Shown here in pieces: positions 35,097 to 42,730 of a DNA stretch of 64,000 nt; positions within the stretch are counted from its first letter, which is position 1, and every line of letters starts with the position of its first letter. The translations under genes were made by a program, and so were the position numbers. The stretch is from contig CACWXP010000013.1 of NCBI GenBank assembly GCA_902764875.1, positions 1 through 64,000 on the forward strand, read 5' to 3'. The notes beneath the pieces were generated by a model. That model did not search any database, was not told the DNA's origin, and worked only from the letters and a program-made list of their open reading frames with translations. The DNA is from an uncultured Eubacteriales bacterium. GTDB lineage: Bacteria; Bacillota; Clostridia; Christensenellales; Aristaeellaceae.

Positions 35097-35855
35097 TTAT
35101 TCCGGCAGCATCCGGTAAAGCGCCGGCTCCACCCAAAGCAGCAGCGCCGCCATCATCGCGATGAAAACCGCCAGGCAGATCATCAGGTGTTTCCGCCGTT
35201 TCCGCCGCGTTTCGGAAATCCGGTGTTCCGCCTCCCGCATGTGCTGCAACCGCGCCATGTCCTCCCGCGTTCCCCGGGATGCCAGGTCCAGCTGCCGTTC
35301 CCGCTGGCTCACCCTGGTTTCAACCGCGTCCCGGCTGAACCTTGCGAACACCGTTTCCTTCCGCTGCCGGCACCGGGCGCAGGCTTCCGCTCCTTCCGGG
35401 TTCGGCCGTCCGCAAACGCAGAGCCACAGGCCCTCCTGCTCCTCCGGAAAGCCCTTCGCCGTTTCCCCGGCCACGAATTTCAGGTCCGTCAGCGCCTTGC
35501 AGATCGGCAGGTCGTTCGGCGTGTATTCCGTTTCCCGCCCCGCGTCCCGGGTCCATTCCTCCCCGTCGCTGAAGCGGATTTTTTCGATAACGGCGGTTTC
35601 CGTCTCCGTGCCCGGGTGCGCCCTGCAGGGGATCTCCATCCGGAAAACGGTGTGGGGCCGGCCGTTCAGGCCCTGCCGCTCAAACGTAACCTTTTCCAGG
35701 TCCACGCCTCGCCCGTTCTGCAGGCGCAGCGTCACTTCCGCGGTCACGATCACCCGGTCGCTCAGGTTGTACAGCGAAACCGCGGCGCAGTCCTGCCCCT
35801 CCGCGGGCGGCGTCACTTGAAAAACCTCGGCCGGACAGGTCAGATCAATCATCAT
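35097..35855 (-). CDS. zinc-ribbon protein with C-terminal membrane anchor, function unknown
   Basis: The 252-residue protein has a beta-rich N-terminal part (1-125), a CxC...CxxC zinc ribbon in LCVCGRPNPEGAEACARC (about 143-160), a charged helical stretch with many Arg and Glu, and one hydrophobic segment near the C-terminus (HLMICLAVFIAMMAALLLWV). The soluble part is probably cytosolic and tethered to the membrane. I do not recognise the family. The start follows GGGAGGAAAAACC. It is the first gene of a two-gene unit with the acyltransferase. Confidence 0.7.
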   Translation of the reverse strand: MMIDLTCPAEVFQVTPPAEGQDCAAVSLYNLSDRVIVTAEVTLRLQNGRGVDLEKVTFERQGLNGRPHTVFRMEIPCRAHPGTETETAVIEKIRFSDGEEWTRDAGRETEYTPNDLPICKALTDLKFVAGETAKGFPEEQEGLWLCVCGRPNPEGAEACARCRQRKETVFARFSRDAVETRVSQRERQLDLASRGTREDMARLQHMREAEHRISETRRKRRKHLMICLAVFIAMMAALLLWVEPALYRMLPE

Positions 35856-36067
35856 AAGGTTTTTCCTCCCGCGCGATTATAGCACATCCACGACATCGGG
35901 GCAAATCCGCCCTGATCGCTACAACATGTAGTGACTATGCAAATGCCGTTTTTTCGAATAAAATAGAATCCGTAAAAAGCGTTGAATCTTTCCCGGTGAT
36001 TCTGTTTTCCGTCGCATGAATTGAAAAACCGGACTCCGTTGAAACGAAGTCAAAGGATGATGATGTT

Positions 36068-36919
36068 ATGAAACGAAAATGCTTTACGATTCTGTGTGTT
36101 CTGTCGCTGTGCGTTTCGCTGGCGGCCGTTTCAGATACTACGGAAATCACCTATATGTGTGACAATTGCAATGTCCAGGATATCTGCGACAAGATCGAAA
36201 CCCGTCTGGAAACAGAGGGAGAAGCCTTGATACAGTATTATAATGTTTGCTGCCGTCATTGTGGGGAAGTTATCTTTGAAGGTTCATACCTGGTTTCCGC
36301 CGTATCACCACCGGCAGATTCCGAACCGCAGGCCGATCCGCCGGCCGACCCGGTGTATATCCCGCCTGAGGACAACGATCCCCCGGCAGACACAGCAACC
36401 GGTGAAACCCCGGCCGTCGTGGTACAGTCCCAGCCGCAGCCTCAGCAGCAGACCCAAAGCCAGCCGGCCGCACAGCCGGAGCAGCCGGTCACCATTCCCG
36501 CGTCTACCGGCGGCAGTTCCGGCTCTTCCGGCGGCGGCACCCCGGCGGTAACCGTGGTCGATGTCCCGGCGCAGCAGGCGCAGCCCGCGTCTCTTTCCCC
36601 GGTGGTGGTCGGGGTGGATACGCAGGCCCGGTCTGTCCCATCCGAGGGAGAAGATGCCTCGGGCGGGCAGGGCGCTCCTTCCGAAAACCCGGATCCTGAA
36701 ACAGATGCCACAGCAGCCGCGCCAAACGAGGGAGTCTTCATTCCGCCGAGGCCCCAAACCCGTAATTATGCAAAATATCCGCTTTTCTCCGTTTACTATC
36801 CGTCCCGCCGCCTGAATATGGAAGGCGACCCGGACGCCTGGGCCAATATCCCCGGCGAAAAAATCTATCCGATCTCCGGTTCTTCCCTGCTCACCGAAAT
36901 GCTCAACGGCGGAAAATAA
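36068..36919 (+). CDS. secreted protein with cysteine pairs and a long Pro/Gln/Ser-rich linker
   Basis: The 283-residue protein has a signal peptide (MKRKCFTILCVLSLCVSLAAV), then a short module with two cysteine pairs, C31-x2-C34 and C62-x2-C65, which could bind zinc or form disulfides. A disordered region (about 80-235) rich in Pro, Gln, Ala, Ser and Gly leads to a C-terminal segment with YPLFSVYYPSRRLNMEGD. No family is recognised. The secreted protein at 40285 has a similar plan (signal peptide, low-complexity region, C-x2-C pairs). It is monocistronic with a terminator at 36948. Confidence 0.7.
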   Translation: MKRKCFTILCVLSLCVSLAAVSDTTEITYMCDNCNVQDICDKIETRLETEGEALIQYYNVCCRHCGEVIFEGSYLVSAVSPPADSEPQADPPADPVYIPPEDNDPPADTATGETPAVVVQSQPQPQQQTQSQPAAQPEQPVTIPASTGGSSGSSGGGTPAVTVVDVPAQQAQPASLSPVVVGVDTQARSVPSEGEDASGGQGAPSENPDPETDATAAAPNEGVFIPPRPQTRNYAKYPLFSVYYPSRRLNMEGDPDAWANIPGEKIYPISGSSLLTEMLNGGK

Positions 36920-36947
36920 CACTTATTCTTCCGATCCGCCATCAAAA

Positions 36948-36969
36948 ACAGCGGGCGCAGGCCCGCTGT
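36948..36969. terminator. bidirectional terminator between convergent genes
   Basis: ACAGCGGGC (36948-36956) pairs with GCCCGCTGT (36961-36969) around GCAG. On the minus strand TTTTTG follows, serving the PEP mutase gene. Confidence 0.8.
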
Positions 36970-36982
36970 TTCCCTGAAAAAC

Positions 36983-38281
36983 TTACTCTTCCGGAATCAA
37001 CCGGATGATCTCCTTGAACGGCATCAGCATCGCGTCGCATTCCTCCGCCCGGTGGCACCGGAGAATCGTCTCCGCCGCCTGCTGAATCGCCGGCACTGCC
37101 GCCCGCATTAGCTGGTTGGCATAGATCACGATGTTCGCCCCCCGCCGCTTCCATTCCTCCTCCGTAACGGAGTTGAACGAGGTCGGCACCAGAACCACCG
37201 GCGTCGTCGGGTCCTTCTCCCGGAATTTCTCTAAAAATTCAATAATCTCCGCCGGATCCTTCTTTCGGCTGTGGATCATGATGGCGTCGGCCCCGGCCTT
37301 TGTGAAGGCGAAAGCCCGCGCCAGCGCGTCCTCCATCCCCCGCTCAAGGATCAGCGACTCAATCCGCGCGCAGATCATGAAGTCCTTCGTCCGCCGCGCC
37401 ATGCAGCCGGCCCGTATTTTTTCCGAAAAATGCTCAATGGAGTCCTGGGTCTGTTCCACCTCGGTGCCGAACAGGCTGTTTTTCTTCAGCCCCGTTTTGT
37501 CCTCGATGATCACCATCGAAACGCCCATCCGCTCGAGCGAGCGCACCGTGTAAACAAAGTGCTCCGTCAGTCCGCCGGTGTCCCCGTCGAAGATAATCGG
37601 TTTGGTAGTAACCTCCATGATGTCGTCGATGGTCCGGAACCGGCTCGTCATGTCCACCAGCTCAATGTCCGGCTTGCCCTTCGCCGTCGAGTCGCAAAGG
37701 GAGGAAAGCCACATGGCGTCAAACTGATGCGCCCCGCCGTTCTCGTGAACGATCGTGTTTTCAACAACCAGCCCCGTCAGCCCGTCGTGGGCTTCCATCG
37801 CGGTCACGAAGCCCTTCATCTCCAGCAGCCGCCGCAGCCGCCCCCGCCGCAGATCCGGCATGGCCAGCTCCGCCCGCTGCCGCCGGTCGATCTCCCGGTA
37901 TTTTTCATCGGAAGAGTAGGGGAATTCAACCAGCTCCCCGCCCCACCGGGAAAGAATCTCGATCACCTCGTCCCGGATGGGTTTCTGAAATCCGGTTACC
38001 CAGTTGTCCCCGTGCACGACGATGTCCGGGCGCAGCTCCTCCAGAATGTCTTTATAGCTCAGCGTTTTCTGTTCGACCACCCGGGCAACCCCGGCGATGT
38101 TCTCAAACATCACCCGCCGTTCCGATGCGGGTACCAGCGGAAACCGCTTGTATTCCGCGACGGCCTCGTCGCTCAGCACGCCCACGGTGAGTTCGCCCAG
38201 CGCCTGGGCCCGGCGGATGATGGCGATGTGCCCCCCGTGAATGATGTCGGTGGAAAAGCAGAGATATACGGTTTTGGCCAT
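36983..38281 (-). CDS. pepM: cytidylyltransferase-phosphoenolpyruvate mutase fusion (phosphonate biosynthesis)
   Basis: The 432-residue protein joins two enzymes. Residues 1-135 are a small nucleotidyltransferase of the TagD/glycerol-3-phosphate cytidylyltransferase type (HGGH at 15-18). Residues about 150-432 are PEP mutase, which rearranges PEP to phosphonopyruvate and forms the C-P bond; EDKTGLKKNS at 260-269 is the diagnostic mutase loop and DGDTGG at 232-237 the metal site. The first domain may activate the phosphonate with CTP before transfer to a lipid or glycan, as for aminoethylphosphonate in other bacteria; that is inference. No phosphonopyruvate decarboxylase or aminotransferase gene is adjacent. 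The ATG follows GAAAGGAG. It lies 22 bp before a terminator and 55 bp downstream in the same direction from rny's 5' neighbour region only by position, not as a proven operon. Confidence 0.88.
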   Translation of the reverse strand: MAKTVYLCFSTDIIHGGHIAIIRRAQALGELTVGVLSDEAVAEYKRFPLVPASERRVMFENIAGVARVVEQKTLSYKDILEELRPDIVVHGDNWVTGFQKPIRDEVIEILSRWGGELVEFPYSSDEKYREIDRRQRAELAMPDLRRGRLRRLLEMKGFVTAMEAHDGLTGLVVENTIVHENGGAHQFDAMWLSSLCDSTAKGKPDIELVDMTSRFRTIDDIMEVTTKPIIFDGDTGGLTEHFVYTVRSLERMGVSMVIIEDKTGLKKNSLFGTEVEQTQDSIEHFSEKIRAGCMARRTKDFMICARIESLILERGMEDALARAFAFTKAGADAIMIHSRKKDPAEIIEFLEKFREKDPTTPVVLVPTSFNSVTEEEWKRRGANIVIYANQLMRAAVPAIQQAAETILRCHRAEECDAMLMPFKEIIRLIPEE

Positions 38282-38303
38282 CGTAAAAGCCTCTCCTTTC
38301 GAA

Positions 38304-38327
38304 AAAAAGCGGGATACCCCGCTTTTT
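38304..38327 (-). terminator. terminator of rny
   Basis: AAAAGCGGG pairs with CCCGCTTTT around ATAC, with T-runs on both strands; it lies 9 bp past the rny stop and before the PEP mutase gene. Confidence 0.8.
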
Positions 38328-38335
38328 CCCTGCGA

Positions 38336-39898
38336 TTATTTCGCGTATTCCGTGCTCCGTGTTTCGCGGATCACGTTCACCCGGATCTGTCCGGGATATT
38401 CCATCTGCTCCTCAATGCGCTTGGCGATTTCCTTTGCCATTACCTTGATGCCCTCGTCCGTCACGTCTTCGGGCTTCACCATGATGCGCACCTCGCGGCC
38501 GCTCTGAATCGCATAGCTCTTGTCCACGCCGTCGAAGCTGTTCGCAATCTCTTCCAGCTTCTCCAGCCGCTTGATGTAGTTCTCAATGCTCTCGCGGCGG
38601 GCGCCGGGCCGCGCGGCGGAAATCGCGTCTGCCGCCTGCACCAGCACCGCTTCCACGGTCTGGGGTTCAACGTCGTTGTGGTGCGCCATGATGCAGTGCA
38701 CAACGTCGTTGTTCTCGTGATATTTCCGGGCCAGTTCGGCGCCCAGGGTCACGTGCGTGCCTTCGCTCTCGTGGTCAACGGCCTTGCCGATGTCATGCAG
38801 CAGTCCGGCGCGCTTGGCCAGCTGGACGTCCGCGCCCAGCTCCGCGGCCATCAGCCCCGCCAGATGGCTTACTTCGATGCTGTGCTTCAGCACGTTCTGG
38901 CCGTAGCTGGTCCGGAACCGCAGCCGCCCAAGCAACTTTACCAGCTCGTGGTGAATGCCATGCTGGTTCGTTTCGAAAACGGCGTTCTCGCCGGCTTCGC
39001 GGATCTGGTTGTCAACTTCCTTCCGCGCTTTTTCAACCATTTCCTCGATCCGCGCGGGATGAATCCGCCCGTCCATGATCAGCTTTTCAACCGCAAGCCG
39101 CGCAACTTCCCGGCGCACCGGGTCGAATGCGGAAACGATGACCGCTTCCGGCGTGTCGTCGATGATCAGGTCCACGCCCGTCGCCGTTTCCAGGGCCCGG
39201 ATGTTCCGGCCCTCGCGGCCGATGATGCGGCCCTTCATGTCGTCGTTCGGCAGGCTGATCACGCTGACTGTGCTCTCGGCTACGTGGTCCGCCGCGCATT
39301 TCTGAATCGCCAGGGCGATGATGTTCCGGGCTTTCTTTTCGCCCTCTTCCTTCGCCTGCGTTTCAATTTCGCGCACCGAGGCGGCCGCGTCGTGGAAGGC
39401 TTCCTTCTGAACCCGGTCGATCACCTGCTGCTTCGCTTCATCCTTCGTCAGGCTCGCGATGCGCTCCAGCTCGGTCAGTTCTTTTTCCTTCAGTTCCTGA
39501 ACTTCCGCTTCCTGCCTTGCCAGCTCGGCGTATTTCTCGTTCAGGGTTTCCTCCCGGATTTCCAGGTTGTTGGCTTTCTTGTCGAGTGTTTCCTCCCGCT
39601 GAATCAGGCGGCGTTCGTTTTTCTGAATCTCGTTCCGGCGCTCGCGCATTTCCTTTTCATTTTCTGCGCGTTCCCGGTCGTTCTCTGCCTTGGCCTTCAG
39701 GATTTCCTCCTTGGCTTCCAGCACCTTTTCCTTCTTGTAGTCTTCGGCCTTGCGCACCGCGTCGTCGTACAGGCGCTTTGCGTATTCTTCCGTCCGGTCA
39801 ATTTTCCGTTCCGTTTGGTTCTTCCGGTATGTGTATCCAACCAGCAGCCCGATGCCCAGGGCCGCAACGGCAATCGCAATGGCGACTATCAGATCCAT
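38336..39898 (-). CDS. rny: ribonuclease Y
   Basis: A membrane-anchored endoribonuclease that starts mRNA decay in Bacillota. The 520-residue protein has an N-terminal membrane helix ([21 protein letters not shown]), a long coiled coil rich in Glu, Lys and Arg (about 25-200), a KH domain ([12 protein letters not shown]) and an HD domain with [10 protein letters not shown] and [14 protein letters not shown] (metal His-Asp). The length is standard. The ATG follows AAGGGAGGG. The 5' region carries a promoter-to-terminator RNA (39955-40139) that could either control rny or be independent. Confidence 0.97.
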   Translation of the reverse strand: MDLIVAIAIAVAALGIGLLVGYTYRKNQTERKIDRTEEYAKRLYDDAVRKAEDYKKEKVLEAKEEILKAKAENDRERAENEKEMRERRNEIQKNERRLIQREETLDKKANNLEIREETLNEKYAELARQEAEVQELKEKELTELERIASLTKDEAKQQVIDRVQKEAFHDAAASVREIETQAKEEGEKKARNIIALAIQKCAADHVAESTVSVISLPNDDMKGRIIGREGRNIRALETATGVDLIIDDTPEAVIVSAFDPVRREVARLAVEKLIMDGRIHPARIEEMVEKARKEVDNQIREAGENAVFETNQHGIHHELVKLLGRLRFRTSYGQNVLKHSIEVSHLAGLMAAELGADVQLAKRAGLLHDIGKAVDHESEGTHVTLGAELARKYHENNDVVHCIMAHHNDVEPQTVEAVLVQAADAISAARPGARRESIENYIKRLEKLEEIANSFDGVDKSYAIQSGREVRIMVKPEDVTDEGIKVMAKEIAKRIEEQMEYPGQIRVNVIRETRSTEYAK

Positions 39899-39954
39899 AG
39901 GTTCCCTCCCTTTCTTTTCAGACTCTCATTTTCAAATTTTCATTTTCGGCGCAC

Positions 39955-40139
39955 AAAAAACCGCGCGAAAACAAACGCTTCGCACGGCTGTACGCTGCTT
40001 CGACCGAGGCAATCCCGGTGGTATCGGTATACGGTTCGCCCCCTAGGGAGCGCCTGAAAATACATCGCGGAGAGGCTCCGCGTTGGTACATTTGGGAAAA
40101 CTCTATCGACACAGCGCGCGGTCTCCCGCGCAGCCGAAC
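39955..40139 (-). ncRNA. candidate structured RNA (about 185 nt) between its own promoter and terminator
   Basis: On the minus strand a promoter at 40146-40174 is followed by a stable 5' hairpin GCGCGG-GAGA-CCGCGC, the hairpins CGCGGAG-CCT-CTCCGCG and CGCTCCC-TA-GGGGGCG, and a possible closing stem CGGCTG/CAGCCG. It ends in a terminator, CCGTGCGAA/TTCGCGCGG (39987-39979 with 39969-39961) followed by TTTTTT. No open frame with a ribosome binding site is inside. It could be a small RNA of 6S-like size or an attenuating leader of rny, whose ATG is 57 bp beyond. The class is not identified. Confidence 0.5.
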
Positions 40140-40145
40140 ATGAAC

Positions 40146-40174
40146 AGTCTACATGAAATTGTAACAATTGTCAA
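40146..40174 (-). promoter_or_regulatory. promoter of the candidate RNA (and perhaps rny)
   Basis: On the minus strand TTGACA (40174-40169), 17 bp and TAGACT (40151-40146). Confidence 0.75.
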
Positions 40175-40202
40175 GGGAATGAAACAATTGCCCGGCGAAA
40201 AT

Positions 40203-40231
40203 TTGACTTTATAGTAGGAAGCGACTAAAAT
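40203..40231 (+). promoter_or_regulatory. promoter of the secreted protein gene at 40285
   Basis: TTGACT (40203-40208), 17 bp and TAAAAT (40226-40231), back to back with the minus-strand promoter. Confidence 0.7.
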
Positions 40232-40236
40232 AGTAT

Positions 40237-40263
40237 GGTATTTCTCAAAGACGGAGAAATACC
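40237..40263 (+). promoter_or_regulatory. perfect 10-bp hairpin at the 5' end of the transcript
   Basis: GGTATTTCTC (40237-40246) pairs with GAGAAATACC (40254-40263), ending 3 nt before TTTGGAGGA's ribosome binding site. It starts at the predicted transcription start and could stabilise the mRNA or limit ribosome access. Confidence 0.5.
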
Positions 40264-40284
40264 TTTGGAGGAATGATTATAACG

Positions 40285-41238
40285 ATGAAACGAATGGTAT
40301 TAATTCTCATAGCGGTGCTGTTGGCCCTGGCGGTCGGCGCGGCCCTGGCGGAAGAGCCGGCCGGAGCAGTGGCGGAGGAATACGCGGAGGTTCCGGCGGA
40401 ACCCGTGGACGTACTTGCGGAGGTACCTGCAATCGGTCCGGCGCAGGAGCCGGCAAACAGCTCCGTGGCGGAATCTGCAAACAGCGCCGCGGAGGACCCC
40501 GCCGCCGAGGTAATCTCCGGCGACGCCGCCTGCCCGCATCTGCATACGAAGACCGTCAATTATTTCGATGCGCCGGACTACCGCCCCATGGATGACGAGG
40601 TTCATCTGGTGGTCGGCTCCGCCGTGGTCGAGGTGTCTTGTCTCGACTGCGGCGCGATTCTTTCCGTCTCTTCGGAAACCAATGTGGAGGAGGTCAACCC
40701 CCATCTCTTCCGGAACGGATACTGCGTCTTCTGCGGCAGGGAAGCCGCCGTCGCGCCCCAGCCGGAACCGGCTGCCCCCGCGGACGAGCCTGCCCCCGCA
40801 CCCCGCGAGATGGAAGTTTATCTGTCGTCCGGGGAGAATCCGAATCATTTTTTCGCCTCTTTCACGGATCAGGATCTGAAATCCGCCGGCGACATGCTAG
40901 TCCTCCGGCCTGAGGGAATGGATGCCGCCCTTGCGATGCAGACCGAACGCCTCCGGGAGGAGATGGAGCGCTCCGGCGGGGCCCTGGAGGCCATCGTCTC
41001 CAAGCCTGGCGAGCGGGATATCAGCACCACGCTCCGCCTGTATGACGCCTCGGGTATGGAGTTCACCCCCGCGGGGGTGGGTATTTCTCTCCGGATCTAC
41101 ACCGAGAACCGTCCCGCGCCCCTGACCGTTTCCTTCACGAATTCATCCGGCGCCACCAGCACCGAGGAGGCCCGCTGGGCCGACGGCGGCTACTGGGTCG
41201 TCACCTGGCTCGGCGACGGGCTTTATCAGTATCAGTAA
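40285..41238 (+). CDS. secreted protein with cysteine-pair (zinc-ribbon-like) module, function unknown
   Basis: The 318-residue protein has a signal peptide (MKRMVLILIAVLLALAVGAALAE), an acidic Ala/Glu/Pro-rich region, and a cysteine module with C83, C119-x2-C122 and C147-x2-C150. A Pro/Ala-rich linker leads to a C-terminal beta-rich domain of about 140 residues ending GYWVVTWLGDGLYQYQ. No known family is recognised. ATG 40285 is preferred; an ATG at 40273 is too close to GGAGGA. asnS follows after 13 bp, an unusual partner, and probably shares the transcript. Confidence 0.7.
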   Translation: MKRMVLILIAVLLALAVGAALAEEPAGAVAEEYAEVPAEPVDVLAEVPAIGPAQEPANSSVAESANSAAEDPAAEVISGDAACPHLHTKTVNYFDAPDYRPMDDEVHLVVGSAVVEVSCLDCGAILSVSSETNVEEVNPHLFRNGYCVFCGREAAVAPQPEPAAPADEPAPAPREMEVYLSSGENPNHFFASFTDQDLKSAGDMLVLRPEGMDAALAMQTERLREEMERSGGALEAIVSKPGERDISTTLRLYDASGMEFTPAGVGISLRIYTENRPAPLTVSFTNSSGATSTEEARWADGGYWVVTWLGDGLYQYQ

Positions 41239-41251
41239 GGAGGACCTTATC

Positions 41252-42631
41252 ATGGACATCATCACCACCCGGGAACTAAAAGAAAGACTCGCGGAGCTCC
41301 AGGGCCAGGAAGTCACCCTGCAGGGCTGGATCCGCAATCACCGGAAGCAGAAAAACATGGGCTTCATCGACTTTTTCGACGGAACCTGCTTCCGCAATCC
41401 CCAGGTGGTGTACGATAATAACCTGAAAGACTTCGAAGCCGCCCAGGCCCTGCGGGTGGGCAGCGCCGTTACCGTCACCGGCAAGGTCGTTCCCAGCTAC
41501 AAGGATCCGGAAACCCCGGAAATCCAGGCCTCTGCCATCACCCTCGAGGGCGACTGCCCCGAGGATTATCCCCTCCAGCCCAAGCGGCACACGGTGGAAT
41601 TCCTCCGCGAGATCGCCTATCTCCGCCCGCGCACCCGCCTGTTCCAGGCCGTTTTCCGCGTGCGCTCCGTGGCGGCCATGGCCATCCACACCTATTTCCA
41701 GGACCGCGGCTATGTCTATGTCCATACGCCCCTGATCACCGGCAACGACGCGGAGGGCGCCGGCAACACCTTCACCGTCACGACCCTCCCGAAGGAGAAG
41801 GCCGGACAGTGGGATGAGGATTTCTTCGGCAAGCAGGCCTCCCTGGCCGTCACCGGTCAGCTGGAGGGCGAAACCTTCGCCATGGCCTTCTCGAAGATCT
41901 ACACCTTCGGCCCCACCTTCCGCGCCGAAAACAGCAACACCAAGACCCACGCGGCCGAGTTCTGGATGATCGAGCCTGAAATCGCCTTCTGCGATCTCAA
42001 CCAGCTCATGGATCTGGAGGAGGATTTCCTGAAGGCGATCGTGAAAACCGTCCTCGAAAAATGCCCGGACGAGCTGAAATTCCTCGATCAGTTCAGCGGC
42101 GGCGGCCTCATTGAGAAGCTGCAGACCCTCCTGACCTCCACCTGCGCCCGCGTTACCCACGATGAGGCCATCACGATCCTCCGCAAGGCCATGGAATCCG
42201 GCTGGGATTTCAAGTTCGAGCCGAAGTACGGCGAGGATACCGCCAAGGAGCACGAAAAATACCTCACCGAGGAATATTTCCATTCCCCCGTTTTTGTCTA
42301 TAACTGGCCGAAGGATATCAAGGCCTTCTACATGTATCAGAATGACGACGGCAAAACCGTCGCCGCGGTGGATCTGCTGGTGCCCGGCTCCGGCGAGCTC
42401 ATGGGCGGCTCCCAGCGCGAAACCCGCTTCGATCTGCTCACAAAGCGCATGGACGAGCTGCATATCTCCAAGGAGGATATGTACTGGTATGTGAACCTGC
42501 GGAAGTTCGGCGGCTGCACGCATGCCGGCTTCGGCATGGGCTTCGAGCGCCTCCTCATCTACCTCACCGGCGTCGAAAACATCCGCGACGTCATCCCCTA
42601 TGCCAGAACGCCTATGACCTGCGACTTCTAA
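41252..42631 (+). CDS. asnS: asparaginyl-tRNA synthetase
   Basis: Charges tRNA-Asn. The 459-residue class II synthetase has an N-terminal OB-fold anticodon domain (VTLQGWIRNHRKQKNMGFIDF), the motif 2 region FRAENSNTKTHAAEFWMIEPE, where N-rich context separates AsnRS from AspRS, and motif 3 GFGMGFERLLIYLTG. Length is normal. ATG 41252 follows AAGGAGG. It lies 13 bp after the secreted-protein gene and is followed by a hairpin at 42678. Confidence 0.96.
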   Translation: MDIITTRELKERLAELQGQEVTLQGWIRNHRKQKNMGFIDFFDGTCFRNPQVVYDNNLKDFEAAQALRVGSAVTVTGKVVPSYKDPETPEIQASAITLEGDCPEDYPLQPKRHTVEFLREIAYLRPRTRLFQAVFRVRSVAAMAIHTYFQDRGYVYVHTPLITGNDAEGAGNTFTVTTLPKEKAGQWDEDFFGKQASLAVTGQLEGETFAMAFSKIYTFGPTFRAENSNTKTHAAEFWMIEPEIAFCDLNQLMDLEEDFLKAIVKTVLEKCPDELKFLDQFSGGGLIEKLQTLLTSTCARVTHDEAITILRKAMESGWDFKFEPKYGEDTAKEHEKYLTEEYFHSPVFVYNWPKDIKAFYMYQNDDGKTVAAVDLLVPGSGELMGGSQRETRFDLLTKRMDELHISKEDMYWYVNLRKFGGCTHAGFGMGFERLLIYLTGVENIRDVIPYARTPMTCDF

Positions 42632-42677
42632 CCGGACCGGAGGTCCATTTTCCACAGCCGCGATTACAGCAATAACC

Positions 42678-42710
42678 GAGTCAAGGGAACACCAATCCCT
42701 TGGCTCCTTT
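42678..42710 (+). terminator. probable terminator of asnS
   Basis: GAGTCAAGGGA (42678-42688) pairs with TCCCTTGGCTC (42696-42706) with one wobble, followed by CTTT. The T-tail is weak. Confidence 0.5.
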
Positions 42711-42730
42711 AACGAAAGGAACGAACAGCC

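Noticed and set aside
37271-40057. 928-codon frame on the plus strand opposite pepM and rny
   Set aside because: It is antisense to two clear genes, is His/Pro/Arg-rich as expected from reversed codons of GC-rich genes, and has no motifs.
40008-40062. T-box-like GGTGGTATCGG followed by a hairpin on the plus strand
   Set aside because: The promoter and terminator evidence is on the minus strand, and no specifier stem is visible; probably chance.
42645-42660. Single TTTTCCACA downstream of asnS as a DnaA box
   Set aside because: An isolated near-match outside the origin clusters is expected by chance.
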